A stretch of 64,000 bases of DNA from CAIWHR01 sp963734085 (GTDB lineage: Bacteria; Pseudomonadota; Gammaproteobacteria; Burkholderiales; Casimicrobiaceae). The notes below the pieces were generated by a model. That model ran no database searches. It was not told the origin of the DNA and saw nothing but the letters and a program-made list of their open reading frames with translations. Position numbers and translations under genes: made by a program. Location: NCBI GenBank assembly GCA_963734085.1, contig CAVTFT010000013.1, positions 161,929 through 225,928 of the forward strand, written 5' to 3'. Shown here in pieces: positions 1 through 12,984 of this stretch. Numbering within the stretch: position 1 is the stretch's first letter; every line of letters starts with the position of its first letter.

Positions 1-1
1 C

Positions 2-784
2 CTCGGCATCGTCGATCGCTTTGTGCCGCTCGACGGCGACTGGGCGGCCGAGGTTACCGCCGCCGATTTCGTGTTGCTGGCCGCGCCGGTCGCGCAGTAT
101 CCGGCGCTGCTCCGCACGATGGCGCCGCACCTCGGGCCGCACACGATCGTCACCGATGCGGGCAGCACAAAGCAGGATGTGATCGCCGCGGCGCGCGCAA
201 CGCTCGGTCCCGTGCTGCCGCGCTTCGTCCCGGGCCATCCCGTCGCCGGAACCGAGCATTCGGGGGCCGCGGCGGCGTTCTCGACGCTTTACGCCGACCG
301 CAACGTCGTGCTGACGCCGCTCGCCGAAACCGACCCGCTCGCCATTGCAACGGTCGCGGCGGCCTGGCAGACGTGCGGCGCGCGCGTGCGCACGCTCGAT
401 GCCGCCGCGCACGACCGGATCTTCGCGGCGATCTCACACCTGCCGCACCTGCTCGCCTTCGCGCTCGTGGACGAGATCGCTGCACGCGCAGATGCGGAGG
501 AGCTTTTCCGCTTCGCCGCAAGCGGCTTTCGCGATTTCACGCGCATCGCCGCGAGCTCGTCCGAAATGTGGCGCGACATCGCGCTTGCGAACCGCGCGGC
601 ACTGCTCGCCGAAGTCGCGGCGTTTCGTGCGCAACTCGATCGCGTCGGTGCCCTGTTGACTGCCAGTGACGGCGCGGCGCTCGAAGCGGTATTCGCCCGC
701 GCGCGGGCGGCTCGCCGGGCGTGGGAAGCGCAGCGCAGCGCGGCGGCGAACTCCGCGGCCGCGGATGAGCCGCGCGAGCGGTGA
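2..784 (+). CDS. tyrA: Prephenate dehydrogenase (5' end outside window)
   Basis: The reading frame is open from the first bases, so the N-terminal NAD-binding motif lies before the window; 260 residues remain. TyrA converts prephenate to 4-hydroxyphenylpyruvate in tyrosine synthesis. Visible family features are the end of the Rossmann domain (VLLAAPVAQ, VTDAGSTKQ), the substrate-site segment GHPVAGTEHSG and the helical region FAAISHLPHLLAFAL. The tail after about residue 225 is Ala/Arg-rich and poorly conserved. aroA follows 32 nt downstream on the same strand, as in many betaproteobacterial aromatic-supercluster operons. Confidence 0.92.
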   Translation, partial: LGIVDRFVPLDGDWAAEVTAADFVLLAAPVAQYPALLRTMAPHLGPHTIVTDAGSTKQDVIAAARATLGPVLPRFVPGHPVAGTEHSGAAAAFSTLYADRNVVLTPLAETDPLAIATVAAAWQTCGARVRTLDAAAHDRIFAAISHLPHLLAFALVDEIAARADAEELFRFAASGFRDFTRIAASSSEMWRDIALANRAALLAEVAAFRAQLDRVGALLTASDGAALEAVFARARAARRAWEAQRSAAANSAAADEPRER

Positions 785-815
785 TGCGCGAAGCCGGGCC
801 GGTGGGGGCACATCA

Positions 816-2159
816 ATGACGGGTGCCGCCGCTTCAGCACCGGCGTTCCTCGATCTCGCGCCGATCGACCACGCGAAAGGCACGGTGGCGCTGCCGGGCT
901 CGAAGTCGATCTCCAACCGGACCTTGCTGCTCTCCGCCCTGGCCCGGGGCGACACGCGCCTTACCGGCCTGCTCGATGCCGACGACGTGCACCGCTTGCG
1001 CGAGGCATTGGGCGCGCTTGGCGTTCGCATCGATGCGACCGGAACCACGGGCGAATGCATTGTCCACGGCGCCGGCGGCGCGTTTCCACAACAAGCCGGA
1101 CGGATACACCTGGGGAACGCGGGGACGGCGTTCCGGCCCTTGACCGCGGTCTTGGCGCTCGAAGGCGGCGATTACGAGCTGTCAGGCGCGCCACGGATGC
1201 ATGAGCGCCCCATCGGCGATCTGGTCGACACGCTGCGCGCATTGGGTGCCGACATTCGCTACCTCGGCCATGAAGGCTTCCCGCCGCTGGCGATTGGCCG
1301 TAGCGGCACCGGCGCGAAGGCTGCGCCCGATCGCGTGTCGGTGCGCGGCGACGTGTCGAGCCAGTTCCTCTCGGCGGTGCTGATGGCGCTGCCGCAAATC
1401 ACGGCGCGGACGCGGCATGCGGTGACGGTCGATGTCGCGGGCGAGCTCATTTCCCGCCCGTACGTCGCGATCACGTTGAACCTGATGGCGCGTTTCGGCG
1501 TTGCCGTCGAGCAAGTCGAATGGCGCGCGTTCCGCGTGCCCGGCGGCGCGCGCTACGTGTCTCCCGGGACGCTTCACGTCGAAGGCGACGCGTCCGCCGC
1601 GTCCTACTTTCTCGCCGCCGGTGTCATCGGCGGCGGACCGGTCCGCGTGACCGGCGTGGGCCGCCAGTCGATCCAGGGCGACGTCACGTTCGCCGACGTT
1701 CTCGCGCGGATGGGTGCGGACGTGCGGTACGGCGACGACTGGATCGAGGCGCGCGCGGGCCGCGCGCTCACCGGCGCGGTCGTCGACTGCGTGGCGATTC
1801 CCGATGCCGCGATGACGCTCGCGATCGTCGCGCTGTTCGCACGAGGGCCATCGCAGCTCACCGGCATCGCGAGCTGGCGAGTGAAGGAGACCGACCGCAT
1901 CGCGGCGATGGCGACGGAGCTCGCGAAGCTCGGGGCGAACGTCGAGGCAGGCGCCGACGAGCTCAGGATCGTCCCTCCGGTTGCGTTGAAAGCGGCGACG
2001 ATCGACACCTATGACGACCATCGGATGGCGATGTGCTTTTCGCTCGCGGCGCTCGGCGGCGTCGCAGTCCGCATCAACGATCCCGATTGCGTCCGCAAGA
2101 CGTTTCCGGAATATTTCGCGTCGTTCCGTGCGATCGCGCGCGACCGCGAGCCCGCGTAA
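816..2159 (+). CDS. aroA: 3-phosphoshikimate 1-carboxyvinyltransferase (EPSP synthase)
   Basis: 447 residues. The enzyme transfers enolpyruvate from PEP to shikimate 3-phosphate, the sixth step of the shikimate pathway, in the cytoplasm. Motifs include LPGSKSISNRTLLL near the N-terminus, the PEP-binding GNAGTAFRPL, the C-terminal-lobe VKETDRIAAM and YDDHRMAMCFSLA. The frame is open further upstream, but the ATG at 816 follows GGTGGGGG and gives the family N-terminus; the upstream part lies over the tyrA tail and is not family-like. cmk starts 10 nt after the stop. Confidence 0.97.
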   Translation: MTGAAASAPAFLDLAPIDHAKGTVALPGSKSISNRTLLLSALARGDTRLTGLLDADDVHRLREALGALGVRIDATGTTGECIVHGAGGAFPQQAGRIHLGNAGTAFRPLTAVLALEGGDYELSGAPRMHERPIGDLVDTLRALGADIRYLGHEGFPPLAIGRSGTGAKAAPDRVSVRGDVSSQFLSAVLMALPQITARTRHAVTVDVAGELISRPYVAITLNLMARFGVAVEQVEWRAFRVPGGARYVSPGTLHVEGDASAASYFLAAGVIGGGPVRVTGVGRQSIQGDVTFADVLARMGADVRYGDDWIEARAGRALTGAVVDCVAIPDAAMTLAIVALFARGPSQLTGIASWRVKETDRIAAMATELAKLGANVEAGADELRIVPPVALKAATIDTYDDHRMAMCFSLAALGGVAVRINDPDCVRKTFPEYFASFRAIARDREPA

Positions 2160-2169
2160 CCGCCTGCCG

Positions 2170-2841
2170 ATGCCGCCCGTTCCCGTCATTGCCGTCGACG
2201 GCCCTGCCGCCTCGGGCAAGGGCACGGTCGCCGCAGGCGTCGCTCGCGCGCTCGGATTCCATCTCCTGGACAGCGGATCACTCTATCGCCTCGTCGCGCT
2301 GAAAGCGCTCGATGCGGGCGTCCCCGTCGACGCGGAGGCTCGTCTAGCCCGGCTCGCTGCCGGCCTCGACGCGGTCTTTCGCGATGGCACCATCCTGGTC
2401 GACGGGCGCGATGTGACCGAGGCGATCCGGAGCGAGGCAGTCAGCGCGGCCGCTTCCCAGGTTGCCGTCCACCCGGCCGTGCGCGGCGCGCTCGTGGCCC
2501 GGCAGCGCGCTTTTCGGCGCTCGCCCGGGCTCGTTGCCGATGGCCGCGACATGGGCACCGTGGTGTTTCCCGAAGCCTTGGTGAAGGTCTTCGTCACGGC
2601 GAGCGCCGAGGAGCGGGCGCGCCGCCGGCATAAGCAGTTGATCGAAAAAGGAATCTCCGTTACACTGGATGGTCTTTTGCGCGATATCCGGGAGCGCGAC
2701 GCGCGTGACGCGAGTCGGGCGGCAGCCCCGCTCAAGCCCGCAGCCGATGCCACGGTCCTGGATACGACGAACATGACGATCGACGCCGCGATCCGTTTTG
2801 TGATCGACCAGTACCAGGTCAAGGCGTCGAGCGCAGGTTAG
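2170..2841 (+). CDS. cmk: Cytidylate kinase
   Basis: 223 residues. It phosphorylates CMP and dCMP with ATP. The P-loop is GPAASGKGTVA close to the N-terminus, followed by the NMP-binding segment LDSGSLYRLVAL (family TGAMYR, here SGSLYR). The LID-region sequence is VVFPEALVKVFVTAS followed by RARRRHKQL, and the late segment is DTTNMTIDAAI. The ATG at 2170 gives the standard N-terminus MPPVPVIAVDGP. aroA-cmk-rpsA is a conserved order in proteobacteria. Confidence 0.96.
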   Translation: MPPVPVIAVDGPAASGKGTVAAGVARALGFHLLDSGSLYRLVALKALDAGVPVDAEARLARLAAGLDAVFRDGTILVDGRDVTEAIRSEAVSAAASQVAVHPAVRGALVARQRAFRRSPGLVADGRDMGTVVFPEALVKVFVTASAEERARRRHKQLIEKGISVTLDGLLRDIRERDARDASRAAAPLKPAADATVLDTTNMTIDAAIRFVIDQYQVKASSAG

Positions 2842-3005
2842 ACGTCCCGGCAGGAGGTTTTCCACCTGCGGGGCCAGTGCAAGAGGTCGTTCGGAAGCGC
2901 TTTGGCCGGCGCGTGCCGGGCGGATATCGACAACCAGCCCGCTTTAAACGAGACACAGGGTTCTCGTAACGAGGCGGTGACGACCGACAGAAGGATCCAA
3001 CCCCA

Positions 3006-4727
<1,722 letters not shown>

Positions 4728-4741
4728 CCGGAAAACGCGTG

Positions 4742-5029
4742 ATGACCAAATCGGAGCTGATCGACCGCCTCGCGGCCCAGTTCCCGCAGCTGGTCGCGAA
4801 GGACGCCGAGCTCGCCGTCAAGATGATCCTCGACGCCATGGCCGAAAGCCTGGCGAAGGGCGAGCGCATCGAGATTCGCGGGTTCGGCAGCTTCGGCCTG
4901 AATTACCGACCGCCGCGGACCGGGCGCAATCCCAAATCGGGCGACAAGGTGCAAGTGCCGGAGAAGCATGTCCCGCACTTCAAGGCCGGCAAGGAATTGC
5001 GCGAGCGGGTCGATTTCAAGGACGCATGA
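4742..5029 (+). CDS. ihfB: Integration host factor subunit beta
   Basis: 95 residues, normal for the HU/IHF family. IHF-beta pairs with IHF-alpha to bend DNA in replication, recombination and transcription. The family signature is present: IEIRGFGSFGLNYR, then RTGRNPKSGDKVQVP on the DNA-binding arm, and the C-terminal FKAGKELRERV. It lies 14 nt after rpsA, the usual rpsA-ihfB arrangement. Its TGA overlaps an ATG (ATGA), but the downstream frame falls in repetitive DNA and is not called as a gene. Confidence 0.96.
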   Translation: MTKSELIDRLAAQFPQLVAKDAELAVKMILDAMAESLAKGERIEIRGFGSFGLNYRPPRTGRNPKSGDKVQVPEKHVPHFKAGKELRERVDFKDA

Positions 5030-5031
5030 GC

Positions 5032-5280
5032 GAGCGGGGCGAAGCCCAGGCCCGAAGGGCGCGTCCGCGAGCGATTGCGCGCGGCCGACGCAGCCGCGTA
5101 ACGAGAAGCACGGACAGCGCGGAGGCCGCCATGAGGGGGACGCGTGCGCGAGGGGGGCGAAGCCAAGGCCCGCGGGGCGCGTCCCCGAGCGCGGGCGGCG
5201 GCCGACCCCGTGGAGTAACGAAATGAGCACGACGGCTCGGAGGCCGCGGCGAAGCCGTAAGGCCCGAAGCGCCCGACCTA
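5032..5280 (+). repeat. Imperfect tandem repeat, about 118-bp unit, downstream of ihfB
   Basis: Two copies start at 5032 and 5150, and a third partial copy starts near 5243. Each begins with a GAG(C/G)GGGGCGAAGCC core, continues through AAGGCCCG-like and GCGCGTCC(G/C)CGAGCG blocks, and ends in a GTAACGA...GGAGGCCGC block. It fills nearly all of the gap between ihfB and lapA. A 66-codon Arg/Gly-rich frame (5026-5226) runs through it but looks like a by-product of the repeat. Confidence 0.75.
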
Positions 5281-5299
5281 CGTTGCTGCGGAGCCGCTG

Positions 5300-5596
5300 A
5301 TGCAAATCCTGCGCTGGGTCGTCGGCGCGGTGCTGTTCCTTGCGCTCCTGTTCCTGTCGCTGCAGAACTCCGATCTGGTGACGCTCAAGTTCTACCAGTG
5401 GTGGAGCTGGCAGGCGCCGCTGATCTTCGTCGTGCTGATCGCGTTCGCGGTCGGCGTCGCCGCGGGGCTCGCCGCTGGCGCGATGCGCACCGTGCGGCTG
5501 AAACGCGAGTTGAACCGGATGCGTCGCGCCGAGCGCCCGCGCGAGGTGCGGCCCGCGGCCCACAACAAGGGCGATCGCCCCGCCGATCATGCCTGA
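5300..5596 (+). CDS. lapA: LapA-family inner-membrane protein (DUF1049)
   Basis: 98 residues. LapA works with LapB in regulating lipopolysaccharide synthesis at the inner membrane. Two hydrophobic helices (residues about 4-22 and 40-63) are separated by the family block QNSDLVTLKFYQW; a basic cytoplasmic tail follows. The adjacent TPR protein with a rubredoxin-like C-terminus is LapB, so the pair is complete. Confidence 0.9.
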   Translation: MQILRWVVGAVLFLALLFLSLQNSDLVTLKFYQWWSWQAPLIFVVLIAFAVGVAAGLAAGAMRTVRLKRELNRMRRAERPREVRPAAHNKGDRPADHA

Positions 5597-5649
5597 CGCG
5601 CCGCGCCGGTCCGGACGCGCTTCGTCCTGACCACGACGTCGCCCTTCAC

Positions 5650-6834
5650 GTGTCTCCGGATTTCGAGCTGTGGTGGCTGCTGCCGATCCCCGCGGTCTTT
5701 TTCGCGCTGGGATGGATCGCCGCACGCATCGACATCAGCCATTTGCTGCGTGAATCGCGTGCGTTGCCGCTCTCGTATTTCCGCGGCCTCAATTTTCTGC
5801 TGAACGAGCAGCCGGACAAGGCGATCGAATCGTTCATCGAAGTGGTCAAGGTCGACCCGCAGACTGTCGATCTGCACTTCGCATTGGGGAGCCTCTTTCG
5901 GCGGCAGGGCGAAATCGATCGGGCGATTCGGATGCATCAGAACCTGCTCGATCGCCCCGACCTGCCGGCGGACAAGCGGCAGGCCGCGGTGTTCGAGCTC
6001 GCGCAGGACTTCCACCGGGCAGGCCTCCTCGATCGCGCAGAGGAGCTTTTCACCAAGCTCGAGGGCTCGCCGTTCGAGCATCCCTCGCTCGGTTTCCTGC
6101 TGTCGATCTACGAGCAGGAAAAGGATTGGCGCAAGGCGATTGCCGTCACCCGGCGGATGGAAGCGCTGGCGAAGCAGCCGTACTTCAAGGAGATCGCGCA
6201 CTATTGCTGCGAGCTCGCGCAGGCGGCCCTCCTCAATTCCGATTTTGCCGGTGCGCGCAAGCATGTCGACGAAGCGCACGCCGAATATCGCGCCTGCGCG
6301 CGGGCGACCATGCTCCAGGGAGACATCGAAGCGCAACAGGGCGATCTGCCAGGCGCCATCGCCGCATGGCAGCGGATCGAAACGCAGAACCCCGCCTTCC
6401 TCGCGCTCGTTGCCGATCGGCTCGCCGACGCATACCGGAAGACGGGCAACGTCGGCCAGGGGTTGCGCGTGCTGCGCGCGTATCAGGAACAGTATCCTTC
6501 GCTCGACCTGCTGAACGTCGTGTTCGCGCTGACGCTCGCCGAGGAAGGCGCGGCCGCGGCCGGCGAGCTCATCAAGGACGAGCTCGCGCGCAATCCGACG
6601 CTGCTGGGCCTCGATCGCCTCCTCGAGGCCCAGCTCCTGTCGGCGCCGGCCGATCGGCGTCATGACCTCGAACTGGTCAAGGGACTCGTCGGCGCGCACA
6701 TCAAGCGCCTCGGCATGTACAAGTGCGACCAGTGCGGCTTTCGCGCGAAGCAGTATTACTGGCGCTGCCCCGGCTGTGCCAAGTGGGAGACCTACTCGCC
6801 GCGCCGCACCGAAACGCCCGACGGGTATGTGTGA
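5650..6834 (+). CDS. lapB: Lipopolysaccharide assembly protein B (TPR protein)
   Basis: 394 residues, the family length. LapB is a membrane-anchored adaptor that promotes LpxC turnover by FtsH in E. coli. The N-terminal anchor FELWWLLPIPAVFFALGW is followed by TPR repeats (for example ALGSLFRRQGEIDRAIRMHQ). The C-terminus has the rubredoxin-type metal site CDQCGF and CPGCAKW. The start is a GTG at 5650, the only plausible in-frame initiator after lapA, with no clear Shine-Dalgarno sequence, so the exact start is uncertain. Confidence 0.93.
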   Translation: MSPDFELWWLLPIPAVFFALGWIAARIDISHLLRESRALPLSYFRGLNFLLNEQPDKAIESFIEVVKVDPQTVDLHFALGSLFRRQGEIDRAIRMHQNLLDRPDLPADKRQAAVFELAQDFHRAGLLDRAEELFTKLEGSPFEHPSLGFLLSIYEQEKDWRKAIAVTRRMEALAKQPYFKEIAHYCCELAQAALLNSDFAGARKHVDEAHAEYRACARATMLQGDIEAQQGDLPGAIAAWQRIETQNPAFLALVADRLADAYRKTGNVGQGLRVLRAYQEQYPSLDLLNVVFALTLAEEGAAAAGELIKDELARNPTLLGLDRLLEAQLLSAPADRRHDLELVKGLVGAHIKRLGMYKCDQCGFRAKQYYWRCPGCAKWETYSPRRTETPDGYV

Positions 6835-6894
6835 GCGTGACGATGGCAAGAAATCGGAACCGTGCTTATTCGTGGTTAATGTCCCTGGTGGATC

Positions 6895-7610
6895 ATGAAA
6901 CAGCCTGACCCGCGCGTGATCGTCGCGCTCGATTTCGCCAACCCGATGCATGCGCTGGCGCTGGCCGATCGCCTCGACCCGGCCGCCTGCGCGCTCAAGG
7001 TCGGCAAGGAGCTCTTCGTGATCGCGGGACCGGAACCGGTACGCTGGATGATCGAGCGCGGGTTCCGCGTTTTCCTCGACCTCAAATTCCACGACATCCC
7101 GAACACCGTGGCGCAGGCTTGTGCGGCGGCGACGCGGCTCGGCGTCTGGATGCTCAATGTCCACGCGGCGGGCGGCAGCGCGATGCTCAAGTCCGCGCGC
7201 GAAGCCGTCGCGACCACCGCGCGGGAAGAGGGGAGGGCGCGACCCCTGCTGATCGCCGTCACGGTACTGACGAGCCTCGCCGACGCCGATCTCCATGCGA
7301 CCGGCGTTGCCGCCCCGGCGGGTGAGCAGGCACTGAAGCTCGCTCGACTCGCGTCCGCCTGTGGCCTCGATGGCGTCGTCTGCTCGGCAGTCGAAGCGCC
7401 GGCGTTGCGTTCGGCCCTGGGCCCGTCGTTCAAGCTCGTCACGCCCGGCATCAGGCCCGCCGGCAGCGCCAAGGACGACCAGGCGCGGATCATCACGCCC
7501 GAGGCGGCGATCGCCAACGGCGCCGATTACCTCGTCATCGGACGCCCGATCACGCAAGCGTCCGATCCGGTCGTGGCGCTCGCGTCGATCAATGCGACGC
7601 TGGGGATCGC

Positions 7611-7614
<4 letters not shown>
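6895..7614 (+). CDS. pyrF: Orotidine 5'-phosphate decarboxylase
   Basis: 239 residues. It makes UMP from OMP, the last step of pyrimidine synthesis. The active-site signature FLDLKFHDIPNT (Asp-Lys-x-x-Asp) is intact, and the C-terminal phosphate-binding strand YLVIGRPITQASDP is present; length and motifs fit the longer bacterial PyrF subfamily (about 270 aa). The start has GGTGG 5 nt upstream. Its TGA overlaps the GTG of the next gene (GTGA), so the two are translationally coupled. Confidence 0.95.
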
Positions 7615-8930
<1,316 letters not shown>

Positions 8931-8933
<3 letters not shown>

Positions 8934-9203
8934 GAGCCTGTCGGGCTTGCTCTCACGTATGCGTTGCTGGGCCAAAAAACGATGGATGCTAGGCGCGAGG
9001 CGCAGCGCATATCGGGAATATGCGCCAGACTCGCAACGACGCAGACGCGTTTTTTGGCAGCAACCCGGAGGGACGAGGCGACTTGGGCGCATTTCTGTGT
9101 TGCGCGCCCTCGCCATACTCCCGGTATGCCTTCGGGCGCGCGCCTTGACCTGCGCCCAACTCGCTCCCGTCGCATGCGCGACAGTAAACCCGACAGGCTC
9201 CTA
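8931..9203. mobile_element. 273-bp MITE-like element with 15-bp perfect terminal inverted repeats
   Basis: The ends TAGGAGCCTGTCGGG (8931-8945) and CCCGACAGGCTCCTA (9189-9203) are perfect inverted copies; allowing a few mismatches the match runs about 33 bp inward. Inside are further inverted pairs: GCCAAAAAACG against CGTTTTTTGGC, a CGCATAT/ATATGCG hairpin, and a GCGCGCCC...GGGCGCGCGC hairpin around 9110-9150. No transposase is encoded. The left end supplies the ugd stop codon and the right end finishes two bases before the next start codon. Confidence 0.7.
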
Positions 9204-9205
9204 GG

Positions 9206-10153
9206 ATGAGAGACGAGCGCTCGCAGTTCTCGACGTGGGCGGACCGGGTCGCGCGCACGCGCGCCCTCATCGTCGGCGACGTCATGCTCGATCGCTACTG
9301 GTTCGGCGACGTCGAGCGGATCTCGCCGGAGGCGCCAGTCCCCGTCGTCAAGATCGCCCGCAGCGAAGAGCGCCCCGGCGGGGCGGCGAACGTCGCGCGC
9401 AACGCTTCGGCGCTCGGCGCGCAGGTGACGCTGCTGTCGGTGACCGGCGCCGACGAAGCCGGCGCGGCGCTCGAGCGGCTGCTCGTCGCCGATGCCGTGC
9501 GCACGTTATTCCACCGCGACCCGGCGCTCGCGACGACGGTGAAGCTCCGCGTGATCGGCCGCCAACAACAGTTGCTGCGGATCGATTTCGAGACCGCGCC
9601 GTCGCACGAGGTGCTGGCCGGCAAGCTGGCCGACTACGAGCGCCTGCTCGCTGACTCCGACGTCGTCGTGCTGTCCGACTACGGCAAGGGCGGGCTCGCC
9701 CACATCGCGACGATGATCGAGCGCGCGCGCGGCGCCGGCAAGCCGGTGCTGGTCGATCCGAAAGGGGAGGACTGGACGAAGTATCGTGGGGCGACGCTGG
9801 TGACGCCCAACCGCAGCGAATTCCGCGAGATCGCGGGCCGCTGGCGCGATGAATACGAGATGGCCGTGAAGGCGCAGACGCTGCGCGCCGAGCTCAACCT
9901 CGACGCGCTGCTCGTCACGCGCTCCGAGGAGGGGATGAGCCTCTATACCGCGCAAGGCGCCGACCACATCCCGGCGGTCGCGCGCGAGGTCTACGATGTC
10001 TCAGGCGCCGGCGACACGGTGATCGCCGCACTCGGCGTGCTGATGGGCGCCGGCGCAGACCTGTCCGCTGCGGTGCGCCTCGCGAATCAGGCCGCCGGCG
10101 TCGTCGTGGGCAAGCTCGGCACGGCGGTCGTCACGCCCGACGAATTGCGTTAG
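9206..10153 (+). CDS. hldA: D-glycero-beta-D-manno-heptose-7-phosphate kinase
   Basis: 315 residues, PfkB family. It phosphorylates heptose 7-phosphate at C1 in ADP-heptose synthesis for the LPS core. Motifs: DVMLDRYWFGDVERISPEAP at the N-terminus, the substrate site RPGGAANVARNASALG, and the ATP/anion-hole segment DVSGAGDTVIAALG. The nucleotidyltransferase half of E. coli HldE is absent, so this is the single-domain (RfaE1) form; its HldC partner must be elsewhere. The start codon lies directly beside the inverted-repeat element, with no recognisable Shine-Dalgarno sequence. Confidence 0.93.
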   Translation: MRDERSQFSTWADRVARTRALIVGDVMLDRYWFGDVERISPEAPVPVVKIARSEERPGGAANVARNASALGAQVTLLSVTGADEAGAALERLLVADAVRTLFHRDPALATTVKLRVIGRQQQLLRIDFETAPSHEVLAGKLADYERLLADSDVVVLSDYGKGGLAHIATMIERARGAGKPVLVDPKGEDWTKYRGATLVTPNRSEFREIAGRWRDEYEMAVKAQTLRAELNLDALLVTRSEEGMSLYTAQGADHIPAVAREVYDVSGAGDTVIAALGVLMGAGADLSAAVRLANQAAGVVVGKLGTAVVTPDELR

Positions 10154-10171
10154 CGCGCCGCGCGTTAGCCC

Positions 10172-11527
<1,356 letters not shown>

Positions 11528-11560
11528 AGGCCCTCTCAGGCGGACTCCGGCTCGCGGGGG

Positions 11561-12058
11561 TCAGCCGTCGTAGGCGGCCCTGAGCCTGGCGATGTCGAGC
11601 TTCTTCATCTGCAGCATCGTCTCCATCGCCCGTTGCGCCGCCGGCGAGGCGGCGTCTTTGAAAAGGTCGGGCAGCACCGTGGGGACGACTTGCCACGAGA
11701 CGCCGAACCTGTCTTTGAGCCAGCCGCATTGCTGCGCCTCTTCGGGGCCGCCAGCCCTGAGCTTTTCCCAGTAATAATCAATCTCGGCCTGCGTGTCGCA
11801 ATGGATGACGAACGAGATGGCTTCGTTGAACTTGAAGACCGGACCGCCATTGAGCGCGGTGAACGGCTGACCCTCGAGCTCGAACGCAACGGTCATCGCC
11901 GACCCGGGCGGACGGCCGTGAATCTCCTTGCCGGCTTCGGTATACCGGTTGACGGCGACGATGTGCGCGTTGCGAAAGATCGAGGTGTAGTACCTGGCGG
12001 CGTCCTCGGCCTGGCTGTCGAACCACAGGAAGGGGCTGATTTTTTGCGCGAGCGGCAC
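11561..12058 (-). CDS. VOC-superfamily (PhnB-like) protein
   Basis: 165 residues. The opening ISPFLWFDSQAEDAARYYTS and the later TALNGGPVFKFNEAISFVI and GVSWQVVPTVLPDL are typical of the PhnB / 3-demethylubiquinone-9-methyltransferase-like subgroup of vicinal oxygen chelate proteins. Its substrate cannot be told from sequence; these proteins are usually annotated only by fold. The GTG start at 12058 is chosen because AGAGGAG lies 6 nt upstream and it gives the family N-terminus, although the frame extends further upstream. It is convergent with radA. Confidence 0.8.
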   Translation of the reverse strand: MPLAQKISPFLWFDSQAEDAARYYTSIFRNAHIVAVNRYTEAGKEIHGRPPGSAMTVAFELEGQPFTALNGGPVFKFNEAISFVIHCDTQAEIDYYWEKLRAGGPEEAQQCGWLKDRFGVSWQVVPTVLPDLFKDAASPAAQRAMETMLQMKKLDIARLRAAYDG

Positions 12059-12444
12059 GATGTTTCTCCTCTGAGCGTCACAAAGTGGGATGGTCGGCAA
12101 CGAACTGCGCGATGGCGCCGCGCGGACCGCCGGCACGCGGAAATTACGGCGCCTCCTGATGTTGGATGGTTCGGGGCGTCAGGGTTCCCGAAGGGTCGAA
12201 CGACGCCACGGGATTCTTCCATGGACGGACCCATCGTTTGCCGTGTGCGAATGTCGCATAATTTGTATTATGTAAAATTGTGGCGATGCAGGCGGTAAGT
12301 AGTTTCCTCGACGGACCGGCCACTGTGATCGGAGTTACAGACCCGGCCTCCTCCTGTATGCAAAATGGGGCCAGTCCCGGTGGCGCCCCCGACGCGGCAC
12401 GCTTGGCGGGCGGGCCATGACAGCTGCCGGATACGCGAGGTCGC
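12059..12444. other. Intergenic region between divergent VOC and AhpD-like genes
   Basis: 386 bp without a supportable gene. It holds one AT-rich island with an inverted repeat (12257-12272), which probably marks regulatory DNA between the two divergent genes. Nothing else recognisable was seen. Confidence 0.6.
12257..12272. promoter_or_regulatory. Perfect inverted repeat CATAAT-TTGT-ATTATG, candidate operator/promoter
   Basis: Six-base arms around a TTGT centre lie in the only AT-rich patch of a GC-rich divergent intergenic region. Location and symmetry suggest a repressor site or promoter core. No regulator can be named. Confidence 0.35.
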
Positions 12445-12867
12445 ATGGCAAAGAGTTATCGCGAGAAGACACAGTCGGTTTCAGCGTCGCTGCGACGATT
12501 GCGGGCCGACATCCCGGATGTCACCCGCGCCTTCGGGACCCTCGCCCTGGCAGCTACGCGCGACGGTGCGCTCGACCGCAAGACCAAGGAATTGATCGCG
12601 TTGGCCTTGGGCATCGCAGCGTACTGCGACGCCTGCATCGAATTCCACGTCGAGGCGCTCGTCAAGCTGGGCGCCACCCGTGCGGAGGTCGAGGAAGCGC
12701 TCGGGATGGCCGTCTACATGGGCGGCGGACCTTCGCTCATGTACGCCTCGGACGCCCTCGCCGCGTGGGAGGAAATGTCGGCGCCCCCCTGCAGGCGGTG
12801 GGCAACTGAGCCTTGTAGGGGCATGGTTGCTCGGCCGTCGAGATCGCCGGTCGTCCGGAAAATGTGA
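12445..12867 (+). CDS. Carboxymuconolactone decarboxylase / AhpD-like protein
   Basis: 140 residues. The core FGTLALAATRDGALD, KTKELIALALGIAAYCDACIE and FHVEALVKLGATRAEVEEAL is the CMD/AhpD fold with the redox motif Cys-Asp-Ala-Cys plus the downstream His; such proteins usually act as alkylhydroperoxidase-type reductases. The last 25 residues after EEMSAPP are Arg/Pro-rich and unlike the family. A run of six C just before them could hide a frame slip; in another frame the protein would stop at 12809. Confidence 0.8.
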   Translation: MAKSYREKTQSVSASLRRLRADIPDVTRAFGTLALAATRDGALDRKTKELIALALGIAAYCDACIEFHVEALVKLGATRAEVEEALGMAVYMGGGPSLMYASDALAAWEEMSAPPCRRWATEPCRGMVARPSRSPVVRKM

Positions 12868-12984
12868 GTTGGGCACGTTTCGTGCTGCGATCAGGGTGCC
12901 CATTTGGCGGCGATTGGCGCCAAACGGCAAGGACCGGGGCTCTGGTGCCGGTTCGACCGCCTGCTACCTACGAGCGAGGCACTC

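Noticed and set aside
5026..5226. 66-codon Arg/Gly-rich frame overlapping the ihfB stop
   Set aside because: It lies entirely in the degenerate tandem repeat, has repeat-driven composition and no recognisable fold.
8964..9209. Frames on both strands across the inverted-repeat element
   Set aside because: They follow the repeat structure, change frame with each arm and match no protein family; the element looks non-coding.
12770..12867. Frameshift in the AhpD-like gene
   Set aside because: The Arg/Pro-rich tail after a run of six C is suspicious, but the conserved fold ends before it, so the sequence alone cannot show an error.
12904..12984. N-terminal extension of the small membrane protein
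   Set aside because: The added 27 residues are Arg/Gly-rich and lie before a better-placed ATG next to the first hydrophobic segment.
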